Source: Frankia nepalensis (GTDB lineage: Bacteria > Actinomycetota > Actinomycetes > Frankiales > Frankiaceae). From it: a stretch of 64,000 nt of DNA. Below the pieces are notes generated by a model. The model saw nothing but the letters and a program-made list of their open reading frames with translations. It did no database searches and had not been told where the DNA came from. Location of the stretch: positions 44,735 through 108,734 of the forward strand of contig NZ_JADWYU010000103.1 in assembly GCF_016786325.1 (NCBI RefSeq), given 5' to 3'. Position 1 is the stretch's first letter. Each line of letters begins with the position of its first letter. A program made the translations under genes and the position numbers. Shown here in pieces: positions 38,752 through 48,256 of this stretch.

Positions 38752-41700
38752 TTGCACAAGGTCCTGGTCGCCAACCGGAGTGAGATCGCGGTGCGGGTGT
38801 TCCGTGCCGCGCACGAGCTGGGTCTGCGCACGGTCGCGGTCTACACGCCGGAGGACGTCGCGGCGCTGCATCGCACGAAGGCGGGCGAGGCCTACGAGCT
38901 GGGGGTGCCGGGGCATCCGGTGCGGGGCTATCTCGACATCGACGAGTTGCTGCGGGTGGCCAAGCACGCGGAGGCGGACGCGCTGCATCCGGGTTACGGG
39001 TTCCTGTCGGAGTCGGCGGCGCTGGCGGAGGCGTGCGCGGCGGCGGGGATCACGTTCGTCGGCCCGCCGCCGGCCGTGCTGCGGCTGACCGGGGACAAGG
39101 TCGCCGCCCGCGACGCGGCGATCGCCGCCGGGCTGCCGGTGCTGCGCGCGTCGGCGCCGCTGCCCGACGGGGCCGGCGCGGTCGACGCGGCGGGGGAGGT
39201 CGGTTTCCCGCTGTTCGTCAAGGCGTCGGCCGGCGGTGGCGGGCGTGGCCTGCGCCGGGTGGAGCGGCCCGCGGACCTGCCGGACGCGGTGGCCTCGGCG
39301 GTGCGGGAGGCGGCCGCGGCGTTCGGCGACGGGACGGTGTTCCTGGAGCAGGCGGTGGACCGGCCGCGGCACATCGAGGTGCAGGTGCTCGGCGACGGGG
39401 TCGGCGAGGTGGTGCATCTGTTCGAGCGGGACTGTTCGGTGCAGCGCCGGCACCAGAAGGTCGTGGAGATCGCTCCGGCGCCGAGGCTGGACGCGGCGGT
39501 GCGGGACGGGCTGTGTGACGCCGCCGTGCGGTTCGCCCGGCATGTGGGCTATGTGAACGCGGGCACGGTCGAGTTCCTGGTCGGCGCGGACGGCACGTTC
39601 ACGTTCATGGAGATGAACCCGCGCATCCAGGTGGAGCACACCGTGACCGAGGAGGTCACCGGTGTCGATCTGGTCGGCGCGCAGCTGCGGATCGCCGGTG
39701 GGGACACCCTCGCCGATCTGAACCTGTCCCAGGAGGCGGTCGCGATCCGGGGCGTGGCGATCCAGTGCCGGGTCACCACCGAGGATCCGGCGTCCGACTT
39801 CCGGCCGGACACGGGGACGATCTCGTACTACCAGTCGCCGGGCGGGCCGGGGGTGCGCCTGGACGGGGCGACCTATGCCGGCGCGGAGGTCAGCCCGTAC
39901 TTCGACTCGCTGCTGGTGAAGCTGACCTGTCGGGGTGTCAGCCTGGAGAAGGCGTCGCGGCGGGCGCGGCGGGCGCTGCGGGAGTTCCGCGTCCGCGGGG
40001 TCCACACCAACATCGAGTTCCTGTCCCGGCTGCTGGCGGACGAGGACTTCCTCGCCGGCGGCGTGACGACGTCGTTCATCGACGAGCGGCCGTGGCTGCT
40101 CGCCGGGGACGGCGGCGCCGACAAGACCAGCCGGATGCTGGCCAGGCTCGCCCATGCCACCGTCAACGGGAAGAAGCGACCGGCGGGGGTGGCGTTCACC
40201 GACCCCCGCCGGATGCTGCCGCCGCTGGGCGCGGCCGACGCGCCGACGGCCGGCTCCCGCCAGCTGCTCGCCGAGGTCGGCCCGGCCGAGTGGGCGGCCC
40301 GGCTGCGCGCCCAGGAGCGGCTCGCCGTCACCGACACCACGCTGCGCGACGCCCACCAGTCGCTGCTGGCGACCCGGCTGCGCAGCTTCGACATCCTGGC
40401 CGCCGCGCCCGCGTTCGCTCGGCTCACGCCGAACCTGCTCAGCCTCGAGTGCTGGGGCGGCGCGACCTACGACGTGGCGCTGCGGTTCCTGGCCGAGGAC
40501 CCGTGGGAGCGGCTCGCGGCGCTGCGCGAGGGCGCCCCGAACATCTGCCTGCAGATGCTGCTGCGCGGCCGCAACGCGGTCGGCTACACGCCCTACCCGG
40601 ACGACGTGGTGCGCGCGTTCGTCGTCGAGGCGGCGAGCACCGGGATCGACCTGTTCAGGATCTTCGACGCCCTCAACGACATCGAGCAGATGCGCCCCGC
40701 CATCGAGGCGGTGACCACCGAGACGGGCGCGATCGCCGAAGGCACCCTGTGCTACACGGGCGACCTCACCGACCCCGCCGAGAGGATCTACACCCTCGAC
40801 TACTACCTGCGCCTCGCGGAGCGGCTCGCCGAGGCCGGCTCGCACGTACTGGCGATCAAGGACATGGCCGGGCTGCTGCGCCCCACGGCGGCGGCGCGGC
40901 TGGTCACGGCGCTGCGGGAGCGCTTCGACACCCCGGTGCACCTGCACACCCACGACACGGCCGGCGGCCAGCTCGCGACCCTGCTCGCGGCCGCGGGCGC
41001 CGGGGTGGACGCGGTCGACGCCGCGGCCGCCCCGATGTCCGGCGGCACCAGCCAGCCCAACATGTCGGCGCTGGTCGCCGCCACCGACCACACCCCCAGG
41101 TCCACCGGCGTCGAGCTGGCGGCGCTGTCGTCGCTGGAGGCCTACTGGGAGGCGGTCCGCGACCTGTACGCGCCGTTCGAGGCTGGCCTGCGGGCGCCGA
41201 CCGGCGCGGTCTACCGGCACGAGATCCCGGGCGGCCAGCTGACGAACCTGCGCCAGCAGGCCATCGCGCTCGGGCTCGGCGACCGGTGGGCGCAGGTCAC
41301 CGAGTGCTACGCGATCGCCAACGAGCTGCTCGGCAAGCCGATCAAGGTGACGCCGACCAGCAAGGTCGTCGGCGACCTCGCGCTGTTCATCGCCGGCGGC
41401 AACATCGACCCCGACGTCCTGCGCGCCGAGCCGGAGAAGTTCGACCTGCCCGCGAGCGTGCTCGGCTACCTGGCCGGCGAGCTCGGCACCCCGCCGGCCG
41501 GCTTCGCCGAGCCGTTCCGCGAGCGGGCGCTCGCCGGCCGGCATCCCGAGCCGCCGGCGGCGCAGCTCGACCCGGCGGACAAGGCGGCGCTCGCCGGCGA
41601 CGCCCGGCGGGCGACGCTGTCCCGGCTGCTGTTCCCCGGCCCGTGGCGCGACTACGAGAAGGCCGTCGAGCAGTACGGCGACAGCTCGGTGATCCCGACG

Positions 41701-42132
41701 GAGGCGTTCCTCTACGGCCTGCTGCCCGGCGAGCCGGTCAGCGTGTTCCTCGAGCCCGGCGTCGAGATCATCGTCGGGCTGGAGACGATCAGTGACGTCG
41801 ATCGGTCCGGCGTGCGCACGCTCTACCTGCGGGTCAACGGCCAGCCCCGCCCGGTCCGGGTCCGCGACGAGTCGGTCACCTCGGTCTCCACCGCCGCCCG
41901 CCGCGCCGACCCCGCCGACCCCGGCCAGGTCGGCGCCGGCCTCCCCGGCATCGTGACCTTCGCGGTCAAGGTCGGGGACACCGTCCAGAAGGGCGCCAGA
42001 CTGGCCGTCGTCGAGGCCATGAAGATGGAGGCCGCCGTCACCAGCCCGCTCGCCGGGACCGTCACCGAGCTCGCCCGCGCCTCCGGCGACTCCGTCGAGG
42101 TCGGCGACCTCCTCCTCACCATCCAGCCCTGA
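38752..42132 (+). CDS. pyc: Pyruvate carboxylase
   Basis: A 1126-aa single-chain pyruvate carboxylase, making oxaloacetate from pyruvate, bicarbonate and ATP. The biotin carboxylase part (1-450) has HKVLVANRSEIAVRVFRAAHELG, FVKASAGGGGRGLRRV, ERDCSVQRRHQKVVEIAP and FMEMNPRIQVEHTVTEEVTG. The carboxyltransferase barrel starts at about 525 (VTDTTLRDAHQSLLATRLR) and has IKDMAGLLRP and HLHTHDTAGG. The C-terminal biotinyl domain carries EAMKMEAAVTSP with Lys1091 for biotin. The frame is open from 38518, but the TTG at 38752, preceded by GAGGAG, gives the usual length and N-terminus. It supplies the TCA cycle together with the malate synthase at 56 kb. Confidence 0.96.
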   Translation: MHKVLVANRSEIAVRVFRAAHELGLRTVAVYTPEDVAALHRTKAGEAYELGVPGHPVRGYLDIDELLRVAKHAEADALHPGYGFLSESAALAEACAAAGITFVGPPPAVLRLTGDKVAARDAAIAAGLPVLRASAPLPDGAGAVDAAGEVGFPLFVKASAGGGGRGLRRVERPADLPDAVASAVREAAAAFGDGTVFLEQAVDRPRHIEVQVLGDGVGEVVHLFERDCSVQRRHQKVVEIAPAPRLDAAVRDGLCDAAVRFARHVGYVNAGTVEFLVGADGTFTFMEMNPRIQVEHTVTEEVTGVDLVGAQLRIAGGDTLADLNLSQEAVAIRGVAIQCRVTTEDPASDFRPDTGTISYYQSPGGPGVRLDGATYAGAEVSPYFDSLLVKLTCRGVSLEKASRRARRALREFRVRGVHTNIEFLSRLLADEDFLAGGVTTSFIDERPWLLAGDGGADKTSRMLARLAHATVNGKKRPAGVAFTDPRRMLPPLGAADAPTAGSRQLLAEVGPAEWAARLRAQERLAVTDTTLRDAHQSLLATRLRSFDILAAAPAFARLTPNLLSLECWGGATYDVALRFLAEDPWERLAALREGAPNICLQMLLRGRNAVGYTPYPDDVVRAFVVEAASTGIDLFRIFDALNDIEQMRPAIEAVTTETGAIAEGTLCYTGDLTDPAERIYTLDYYLRLAERLAEAGSHVLAIKDMAGLLRPTAAARLVTALRERFDTPVHLHTHDTAGGQLATLLAAAGAGVDAVDAAAAPMSGGTSQPNMSALVAATDHTPRSTGVELAALSSLEAYWEAVRDLYAPFEAGLRAPTGAVYRHEIPGGQLTNLRQQAIALGLGDRWAQVTECYAIANELLGKPIKVTPTSKVVGDLALFIAGGNIDPDVLRAEPEKFDLPASVLGYLAGELGTPPAGFAEPFRERALAGRHPEPPAAQLDPADKAALAGDARRATLSRLLFPGPWRDYEKAVEQYGDSSVIPTEAFLYGLLPGEPVSVFLEPGVEIIVGLETISDVDRSGVRTLYLRVNGQPRPVRVRDESVTSVSTAARRADPADPGQVGAGLPGIVTFAVKVGDTVQKGARLAVVEAMKMEAAVTSPLAGTVTELARASGDSVEVGDLLLTIQP

Positions 42133-42211
42133 CCCCAGGCGCTCAGCCCCGCCCCAGCCACCCCGCCCTCCTCTCCCCCCATCGCGCCAGAAACCCCGGG
42201 ATCCCGGACGT

Positions 42212-42290
42212 CCTGTCAGACGTCAGGGTCACGAAACGGTGCCGGTCGTGGCTCTGGTGTCTGACGCGGTTCCCCCTGACGTCGGACAGG
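42212..42290. terminator. Inverted repeat between convergent genes
   Basis: CCTGTCAGACGTCAGGG (42212-42228) pairs with CCCTGACGTCGGACAGG (42274-42290) at 16 of 17 positions across a 45-nt loop. It lies between pyc (plus) and the kinase gene (minus), both ending here, so a bidirectional terminator is likely. Confidence 0.5.
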
Positions 42291-42355
42291 GCGAGCGTGC
42301 CGCCGCGCAGGCACAGGGCGAACCTTGCCGGGCATGGCACCAGGCGCTGGTGGTC

Positions 42356-44233
42356 CTACAGGAGCGGGTCGAAGTCGGTCCACCATTCGTAGAGGGCGAC
42401 CGCGTCCCCGTCGGTGACGAAGAAGGAGACCAGCTCGTCGTCGATGGACCAGTTGATGTAGAAGTCGCCGTCGTCGGAATGGGCGCAGATCAGCGTGCCC
42501 ACGTCCGGGTTGCCTTCCTCGCCGTAGTGCCAGGTGCCGACCGTGTCCTTGCCCTCCGAGCAGTTGCCCGTCTCCGTGACCTGCTCGCCGATGTTCTCCA
42601 TGTCGGCGAGCAGCGCCCCGCCGTTGTAGTAGCCGAAGATGAAGACGCCGCGCTGGCCGGACGTCGCCGTGCACAGGAGCGCCGCCTGGATGAGGTCGTC
42701 CTCCTGGTCCGACGCGGGCTCGCAGTCGGTCAGCTCGCCCGGGTCGAGCCTGTCGAGCAGCGCCTGCTGGGCGAGGGTGTACTCGGGCGACGAGGTGGTC
42801 GGCGGCGGAGTCGTCGTCGGCGGCGGGGTTGGCGGGCTCGTCACCGTCGGCGATGAGGTCGGCTCGGACCCCCCGGAGCCGCCCGACCCGGCCAGCTGCA
42901 CCCCGAGGACCACGAACAGGACGATCAGGACCACGCCGATCGCGCCACCCGCGATGAAGAGGTTGCGGCGGTTGTGGTCCGCCGGCGGCGGCCCGGGCGG
43001 CCGGGAGCCGAACGGGTAGCCGCCCGGCTGCCCCTGGCCATAGGGGTAGCCCGGCTGGCCGGGGACAGGCGTACCAGGCATGGGTGTGGGCCCCGGCCTG
43101 GGCGCAGGCGTAGGCGTGGGTATGGGAGCGGGCCGGGGCGTGGCCGTGGGTGGGTACCCGGGCTGGGGGTGGTAGCCAGGCGACGGGGTCGGCGGCACCG
43201 GCGTGGGCAGCGGGGGGATGTAGCCGGGCGGTGGCTGCGGCGCCGGCGTGTGTGGCACGGAGACCGGCGGTACCAGTCCGGGCGCCGGGGTCGGGGGCAT
43301 CGGCGGGGCCGGGATGGTGTGGGCCAGGGGTGGCGGGGTGCCCGGGCGGGAGCCCTCGACGAGGGCGCGGACGTCGTCGTCCAGGTCGACCGGGGTGCCG
43401 GCGCGGGCGAGCCACCCGGGCCCGAGGACGGCCGTGGCCGCCCGGGCGAGGTCGAGGGCGAACGCCTTGGCCGTCGGCTGGCGGTGCGCCGGGTCCTTGG
43501 CCAGCCCGGTCATCAGCACCTGGGCGACCTGGTCCGGCACGCCCGCCGGCGGCGGGGGCGGGATGCTCAGATGCGCCTCGCGCAGCCTCAGGTAGCTGTC
43601 GGTGTTGCCGCCGAACAGGGGCTGGTTGGTGAGCATCTCGTAGGTGACGGCGGTGAGCGCGTACACGTCGACCGTCGGGCGCAGGGTCTGCCCGAGGAAC
43701 TGCTCGGGGGTCATGTAGCGCGGCGTGCCGATGATGGTGCCGGTCAGCGCCGCGGTCCCGGCGATGTCCTTCGCGATTCCGAAGTCCGTCAGCTTCGCGC
43801 GCCCATCCGCCGTGAACAGCACGTTCGCCGGCTTCACGTCTCGGTGCAGCAGTTCCTGCCCGTGCGCCATCTCCAGGGCGGCGGCCACCGCCAGCGCCAC
43901 CGCGCACGCCCATTCCGGCGTCACCCGCGACTGCTTCAGCCGCTTCTTCAGGTCGCCGCCGGACAGCAGTTCCATCACGATCAGCGCGAGGTCGCCCGCC
44001 GGGACGAAGTCATAGACCCGCACGATGTGCGGGTGCTCCAGCCGGGTGAGGATGAGCGCCTCGGCCTCGGGGTGCGCGCCGGCCTCCGGCGTGCTCGGCA
44101 ACACCTTGATCGCGACGTCCCGGCGCAGCCGGTCCTTGGCCGCCAGCACGGTGCCCGACCCGCCGACGCCGACCCGGTCACCCAGCACATAGCCCGGCAG
44201 CGCCCGCTCGACCAGCGCCCGATCCACGATCAC
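42356..44233 (-). CDS. Receptor-like Ser/Thr protein kinase (PknB type)
   Basis: A 625-aa membrane kinase. The kinase domain (14-270) has the Gly loop GVGGSGTV, Lys43 in VAIKVL, HRDVKPAN with Asp132 and DFG at 150-152; the activation loop ends GTPRYMTPEQF. A ~150-residue Pro-rich juxtamembrane linker (PTPTPAPRPGPTPMPG) leads to one transmembrane helix (about 424-448, IGVVLIVLFVVLGVQL) and an extracellular domain of ~170 residues with paired cysteines that I do not recognise; it has no PASTA repeats. The GTG start has GGAG eight bases upstream. It lies 579 bp downstream of the PKD-protein gene on the same strand. Confidence 0.93.
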   Translation of the reverse strand: MIVDRALVERALPGYVLGDRVGVGGSGTVLAAKDRLRRDVAIKVLPSTPEAGAHPEAEALILTRLEHPHIVRVYDFVPAGDLALIVMELLSGGDLKKRLKQSRVTPEWACAVALAVAAALEMAHGQELLHRDVKPANVLFTADGRAKLTDFGIAKDIAGTAALTGTIIGTPRYMTPEQFLGQTLRPTVDVYALTAVTYEMLTNQPLFGGNTDSYLRLREAHLSIPPPPPAGVPDQVAQVLMTGLAKDPAHRQPTAKAFALDLARAATAVLGPGWLARAGTPVDLDDDVRALVEGSRPGTPPPLAHTIPAPPMPPTPAPGLVPPVSVPHTPAPQPPPGYIPPLPTPVPPTPSPGYHPQPGYPPTATPRPAPIPTPTPAPRPGPTPMPGTPVPGQPGYPYGQGQPGGYPFGSRPPGPPPADHNRRNLFIAGGAIGVVLIVLFVVLGVQLAGSGGSGGSEPTSSPTVTSPPTPPPTTTPPPTTSSPEYTLAQQALLDRLDPGELTDCEPASDQEDDLIQAALLCTATSGQRGVFIFGYYNGGALLADMENIGEQVTETGNCSEGKDTVGTWHYGEEGNPDVGTLICAHSDDGDFYINWSIDDELVSFFVTDGDAVALYEWWTDFDPLL

Positions 44234-44812
44234 GACCTACTCCGTCCCCCGAGGCCGACCGTCCCCATGGCCTCCCGAGCGCGAGCGACGCGAGAAGGCG
44301 GCATGTTCGCGCTCCCTCCGGCCAGCTCCCGTCCGTCACGGCCGCCGCGCACCGGTCCTCGGCGGCGGCGCCACGGCCGTGCCACCGGGCTCGGTGCCCA
44401 ACCCCACCAAGCATTACCGGCCCACTGGGATCCGGCCGGGGCGAACCGTCATACAGCCGACACAGTCAGCCGGCCAACCCTTTCGGGCCACGAGCTACAT
44501 ACGCCGGATCGGCCGCTGGCCGCCATACAACCAGATGTATCCCTACATCCGCACTCAGACGGAAGCCAGTGCCGCGACTGTCCCGGGGCTTCGGCACGCT
44601 CGGGCCCGCCCAGGCCAGGTGACGCCCAGGACCGGCCTCTCGCCAGCTGACCGTGGACCGTGCCTTCCCGAACGCGCACGGCGATCTCGCGGACGGCCCT
44701 GCCCCCGGTTCCTATCCGGGCGGGGGTGTCGATGACGCCGGCGGTGCCGGAAACGGGTCCACGACGACCGTCGCGTGCGCGGCGTCCGCCAGCCCGGCGT
44801 CATGTGTCATGG
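44234..44812. other. Gap upstream of the kinase gene
   Basis: 579 bp between the PKD-protein stop and the kinase start, both on the minus strand; it should hold the kinase promoter. The stretch 44460-44560 is more AT-rich than its surroundings (ACAACCAGATGTATCC), fitting a promoter, but no certain -10/-35 pair stands out. No gene or repeat is recognised. Confidence 0.4.
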
Positions 44813-47800
44813 TCAGGTACCGCCACTTGGAGGTGTTGACGTCGACGACGCGACGGCGATCACTTGCTGGCTTTGCGTGACGGACTGCCCGGTGCTGTCG
44901 GTGACCCTGACCTGCACGGTGAACTGGCCCGCGGGATACGTGTGGGACCAGCCATCCGCGGAATAGGGCCCCTGGAATCCGCCCCCGTCGCCGAAGTCCA
45001 CATAGTAGGAATACGAGCCGGAACCGCCCGTCGCGTTGGCCCGGATCGTCGACTGTAGCGGTGCTTCCCCGACCCTCGAGGCGATCGTCAGGTTCATCCG
45101 AAGCGTCGAGGTCCCGGCTGTGACGGTCACCGTCGCGCTCTGGGTGTCGGACTGGTTGGACTCGTCCGTCACCCAGAGCGTCACCGTGTAGGTGCCAGGA
45201 GCGGTGTAGAGATGGGTACCCGAGGGTCCCGTCGAGGTGCTGTCGTCCCCCCACCCGATCGAGTACCGCCGGATCGGGCTGCCCCCGGGCGTCGAACCCG
45301 TCGCGTCATAGCTCACCGACAGCGGCGCGGCGCCGCTCGTCGGCGACAGCGCCAGCCGCGCCACCGGGGGAGCTCCCTTCGGCGTCGTCACGGTCACCGT
45401 TCCGCTCGCCGAGTCGGTCTGGCCGGCGCTGTCGGTGACCGTCAGCGTGAACTGATAGGTCCCGGGAGTGTCGTACCGGTAGCTGCCGGTCACACCCGTC
45501 GAGGACCCGCCGTTGCCCCAGTCGATCCGGTAGCTCGTGATCGGGCTGCTTCCGGGGCTCGAACTGCTCGCGTCGTAGGACATCGTGTGCGGCGCCGGTC
45601 CTACCGGCACCGACATGGTCATGTTCGCCGTGGGCGGGCTGCCCGTCGGCGCGCCGTCCACCGTCACGGCCACGGTCTCCGTGTCGGAGCCGGAGCCGTT
45701 GGCGACCGTCAGCGTCACCGCGTAGGTGCCGGGCGAGGTGTAGGTGTGGCTCGCGCCCGCGGCCGTCTGTGTCCCCGTCGACTGCCCGTCGCCCCATCCG
45801 AACTGGTAGGTCAGCCCAGCGCCGCCGGTGGAGCCTGAGCCATCCGCGGTGACCGCGAGCGGTGCCGTTCCCCGCGTGGGCGAGAGGGCCAGCCGGGCGA
45901 CCGGCGCCGTGATAGTGCCGCCACCAATGGTCACGGTCTGCGACTGGCTGTAGTCGGCACCGGTGACGCGGTCGGTTACCAGCACCCGCACCGTGTACGT
46001 CCCGGCCGCCGAGTACGTGTGCGAGGCGCTCTGGGACGTGCGGATCGCCGCGCCGAGAGGCGGGGTCGACATCGTCCCGTCGCCCCAGACGAACGTGAAG
46101 GTGAAGTCCCCACCGCCCCCCGACGCGCTGGCGCTGGCGTTCACGGTCAGCCCCGAGGCGTTGGTGACCGAGAGGCTGACGCTCGCCGGCGTCGTGGGCT
46201 CCGTCGGTTCATCGGGCGTCGTCGGCTCGTCCGGCGTCGTCGGCTCATCGGGCGTCGTCGGCTCGTCCGGCGAATCGGGTGACGTACCGGTTCCGGTGCT
46301 CGTCGTGGGTGGTTCGGCCGGCCCGTCAGTGCTCTCGCCGGTCGGGTCGCCGGTCGGGTCGTCGCCGTCGCCGTCACCGATCTGGTCGCCCGGGCCCGCG
46401 GGCTGGGCGACGGACGGCTGGAGCCCGGGCGTCGCCGGAGGCGCCCGCTCGGTGACGGTGATCTCCGTCGCGGCCGACAGTGCCCGGCCGTCCGTCAGAC
46501 GCGCCGACAGGACGATCTGAAACACCCCGGGCTCGGCCCAGGCATGGGTGAGCCGGACACCGGCGGCGTCCTGGCCGTCACCGAACGTCCACCGCGCGTC
46601 GTCGATCCCGGCGGACTCGCCGGAGTAGACCGCCTGTATCGTGACCGACCCGCCGACGACCACGCTGGACGCGCTGAGCTGGATCCCCAGGCTGGCCTCG
46701 CCGAGCCGGGCCGGTGTCGTCGGCGCCCCGGTCGGCCCCGGGGCCGGCTGCTCCGGGCTCGCGGCGCCGCCGGGGAAGGCCGCCGGGGCCGGCGTCGGCG
46801 CCGCGGTGCTACTCGGAGCGGGCGACGCCGAGGCGGGTGCCGGCGGTTCGGAAGCTGATGGTTCGAGAGCCGGCGGTTCGGGAGCCGATGAGGCGGGCGG
46901 GCCGGCCGGTTGGTCGGCGGGCTGGGGCTGGTCGACCTGGTTCGCCGGGCCCGAGGACGGCTCCGCCCCCGGCGGTGTGCCAGGCGACGTCCCCGGCGAC
47001 GTGCCGCTGGCACCGGCATCGCCGGCGGTGTCGCCGCTGCTGGACTCGTACTTCTTCACCTCGCGGATGTCGCCATCGGGGTCGACGACGCCCGCCTGAC
47101 TGCTCGCCGGATCGTTGAAGAACATCACCGGCCCCTGGCTGCGCAGCTCGAACGCCGTACCGTCCGGCAACACCTCAGCCGTCGCGACGACCGACCGAGT
47201 CTCCGGATCGACGACGATCACGTTGCCAGCGGTGAAGTCCGGCACGAACACCCGACCAGCGGCCTCCCGCGGCTGACCAAGCTCATGACCCGCGACCTTC
47301 AAATCGACCACGGCGTCACAGCGCCCCAAGTCAAGATCGGTGATGAGCAGCAGCCCGCGCCGACCACTGACCAGATACACCTGAGAGGCCAGACTCGCCC
47401 CAGTGACAAGGACCGTGTCGTCGTCGAGCGGCGAGTCCACGCACACACCCCCACCCGCGACACCACCCGACCCGATCGGCCACACCCGGCGCGCCGACAG
47501 ATCGACGGCATAAGGCCTGCCAGCCGCGGTGACCAGCGTGGTCCTGGCGGGGTCAACCTTCCGACCGGTAACCGCCGTCCCACCCCGGTCAACCCGGACC
47601 AGCTCACCACTGCCCTCGTCCACGACCCACAGCCGGCCAGCGCCCTCCACGACCGCCCCACCCACCGGCACCCTCGCGGACAACGAGAACGTCGTCGACG
47701 CCACCAGCGAGCGCGCGTCAGCGAGCGTGACCACGCCGGTCGCCCGGTTGACGACGAACAGCGTGTCCTCAGCCGGGAACACCGCCAACGGCTGGTCCGC

Positions 47801-48157
47801 CCGCGCGAACGAGGCCGGCTCCGAAACCTGATACGTGGCGCCGTCGACCCGACGCAGCGAGCCGTCATCCGCCGTCACGAACGCGTCCGCGCCCGCCTGC
47901 GCCCCGGCCCGCGTGCCGCCACCCACCTCGACCTTGGCCACGACCCGCGCCGTCGACCCGTCAATCAGCGTCGCCTGCCCCACAGCCGACGACACCAACC
48001 ACGCCGAACCATCCTCCAGACCGACGACCTGGCCGGCACTGGCCACCGTCCGCCCCGCCAACGCCGCGACCCCACCCACGGCCACCAGCACCACGGCCAA
48101 CAGCGCCCGCACCAGCCAGACCGGCCGGGATCCCCGCCCTGTGCGCACCCCGCCCAC
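44813..48157 (-). CDS. Exported beta-propeller and PKD-repeat surface protein
   Basis: An 1114-aa protein anchored by one N-terminal helix (WLVRALLAVVLVAVGGVAALAG). Residues ~40-370 look like a beta-propeller: repeated VVAKVEVGGGTRAGAQ, AVFPAEDTLFVVNRATGVVTLADARS and GRVFVPDFTAGNVIVVDPETRSV units. A ~120-residue Pro/Ala/Ser linker follows, then six PKD domains marked by WTFGDG, FVWGDG, FGWGDG, IDWGNG, IGWGDD and VDFGDG, each ending HTY(T/S)..GTY.V. A TTPDEP hexapeptide repeat sits between PKD 1 and 2. Probably faces the cell wall and binds a polymer or protein. It lies 99 bp downstream of tgpA on the same strand and is likely co-transcribed with it. Confidence 0.88.
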   Translation of the reverse strand: MGGVRTGRGSRPVWLVRALLAVVLVAVGGVAALAGRTVASAGQVVGLEDGSAWLVSSAVGQATLIDGSTARVVAKVEVGGGTRAGAQAGADAFVTADDGSLRRVDGATYQVSEPASFARADQPLAVFPAEDTLFVVNRATGVVTLADARSLVASTTFSLSARVPVGGAVVEGAGRLWVVDEGSGELVRVDRGGTAVTGRKVDPARTTLVTAAGRPYAVDLSARRVWPIGSGGVAGGGVCVDSPLDDDTVLVTGASLASQVYLVSGRRGLLLITDLDLGRCDAVVDLKVAGHELGQPREAAGRVFVPDFTAGNVIVVDPETRSVVATAEVLPDGTAFELRSQGPVMFFNDPASSQAGVVDPDGDIREVKKYESSSGDTAGDAGASGTSPGTSPGTPPGAEPSSGPANQVDQPQPADQPAGPPASSAPEPPALEPSASEPPAPASASPAPSSTAAPTPAPAAFPGGAASPEQPAPGPTGAPTTPARLGEASLGIQLSASSVVVGGSVTIQAVYSGESAGIDDARWTFGDGQDAAGVRLTHAWAEPGVFQIVLSARLTDGRALSAATEITVTERAPPATPGLQPSVAQPAGPGDQIGDGDGDDPTGDPTGESTDGPAEPPTTSTGTGTSPDSPDEPTTPDEPTTPDEPTTPDEPTEPTTPASVSLSVTNASGLTVNASASASGGGGDFTFTFVWGDGTMSTPPLGAAIRTSQSASHTYSAAGTYTVRVLVTDRVTGADYSQSQTVTIGGGTITAPVARLALSPTRGTAPLAVTADGSGSTGGAGLTYQFGWGDGQSTGTQTAAGASHTYTSPGTYAVTLTVANGSGSDTETVAVTVDGAPTGSPPTANMTMSVPVGPAPHTMSYDASSSSPGSSPITSYRIDWGNGGSSTGVTGSYRYDTPGTYQFTLTVTDSAGQTDSASGTVTVTTPKGAPPVARLALSPTSGAAPLSVSYDATGSTPGGSPIRRYSIGWGDDSTSTGPSGTHLYTAPGTYTVTLWVTDESNQSDTQSATVTVTAGTSTLRMNLTIASRVGEAPLQSTIRANATGGSGSYSYYVDFGDGGGFQGPYSADGWSHTYPAGQFTVQVRVTDSTGQSVTQSQQVIAVASSTSTPPSGGT
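46190..46275 (-). repeat. 18-bp coding repeats (TTPDEP)
   Basis: Four imperfect 18-bp units (GGCGTCGTCGGCTCATCG type on the plus strand) encode TTPDEP hexapeptides in the linker between PKD domains 1 and 2. Confidence 0.8.
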
Positions 48158-48256
48158 CCCCTGTCGTTCGTTTCGCTGTCCCGCGGTGGCTCCATCAGGT
48201 GGGTCACGTCACCGGTCACCTGGATGGCCTGGCTGATCGGGAAACCGGCTGGCGGT

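Noticed and set aside
38722..41544. A 940-codon minus-strand frame opposite pyc
   Set aside because: It mirrors the pyruvate carboxylase codons and has no recognisable fold.
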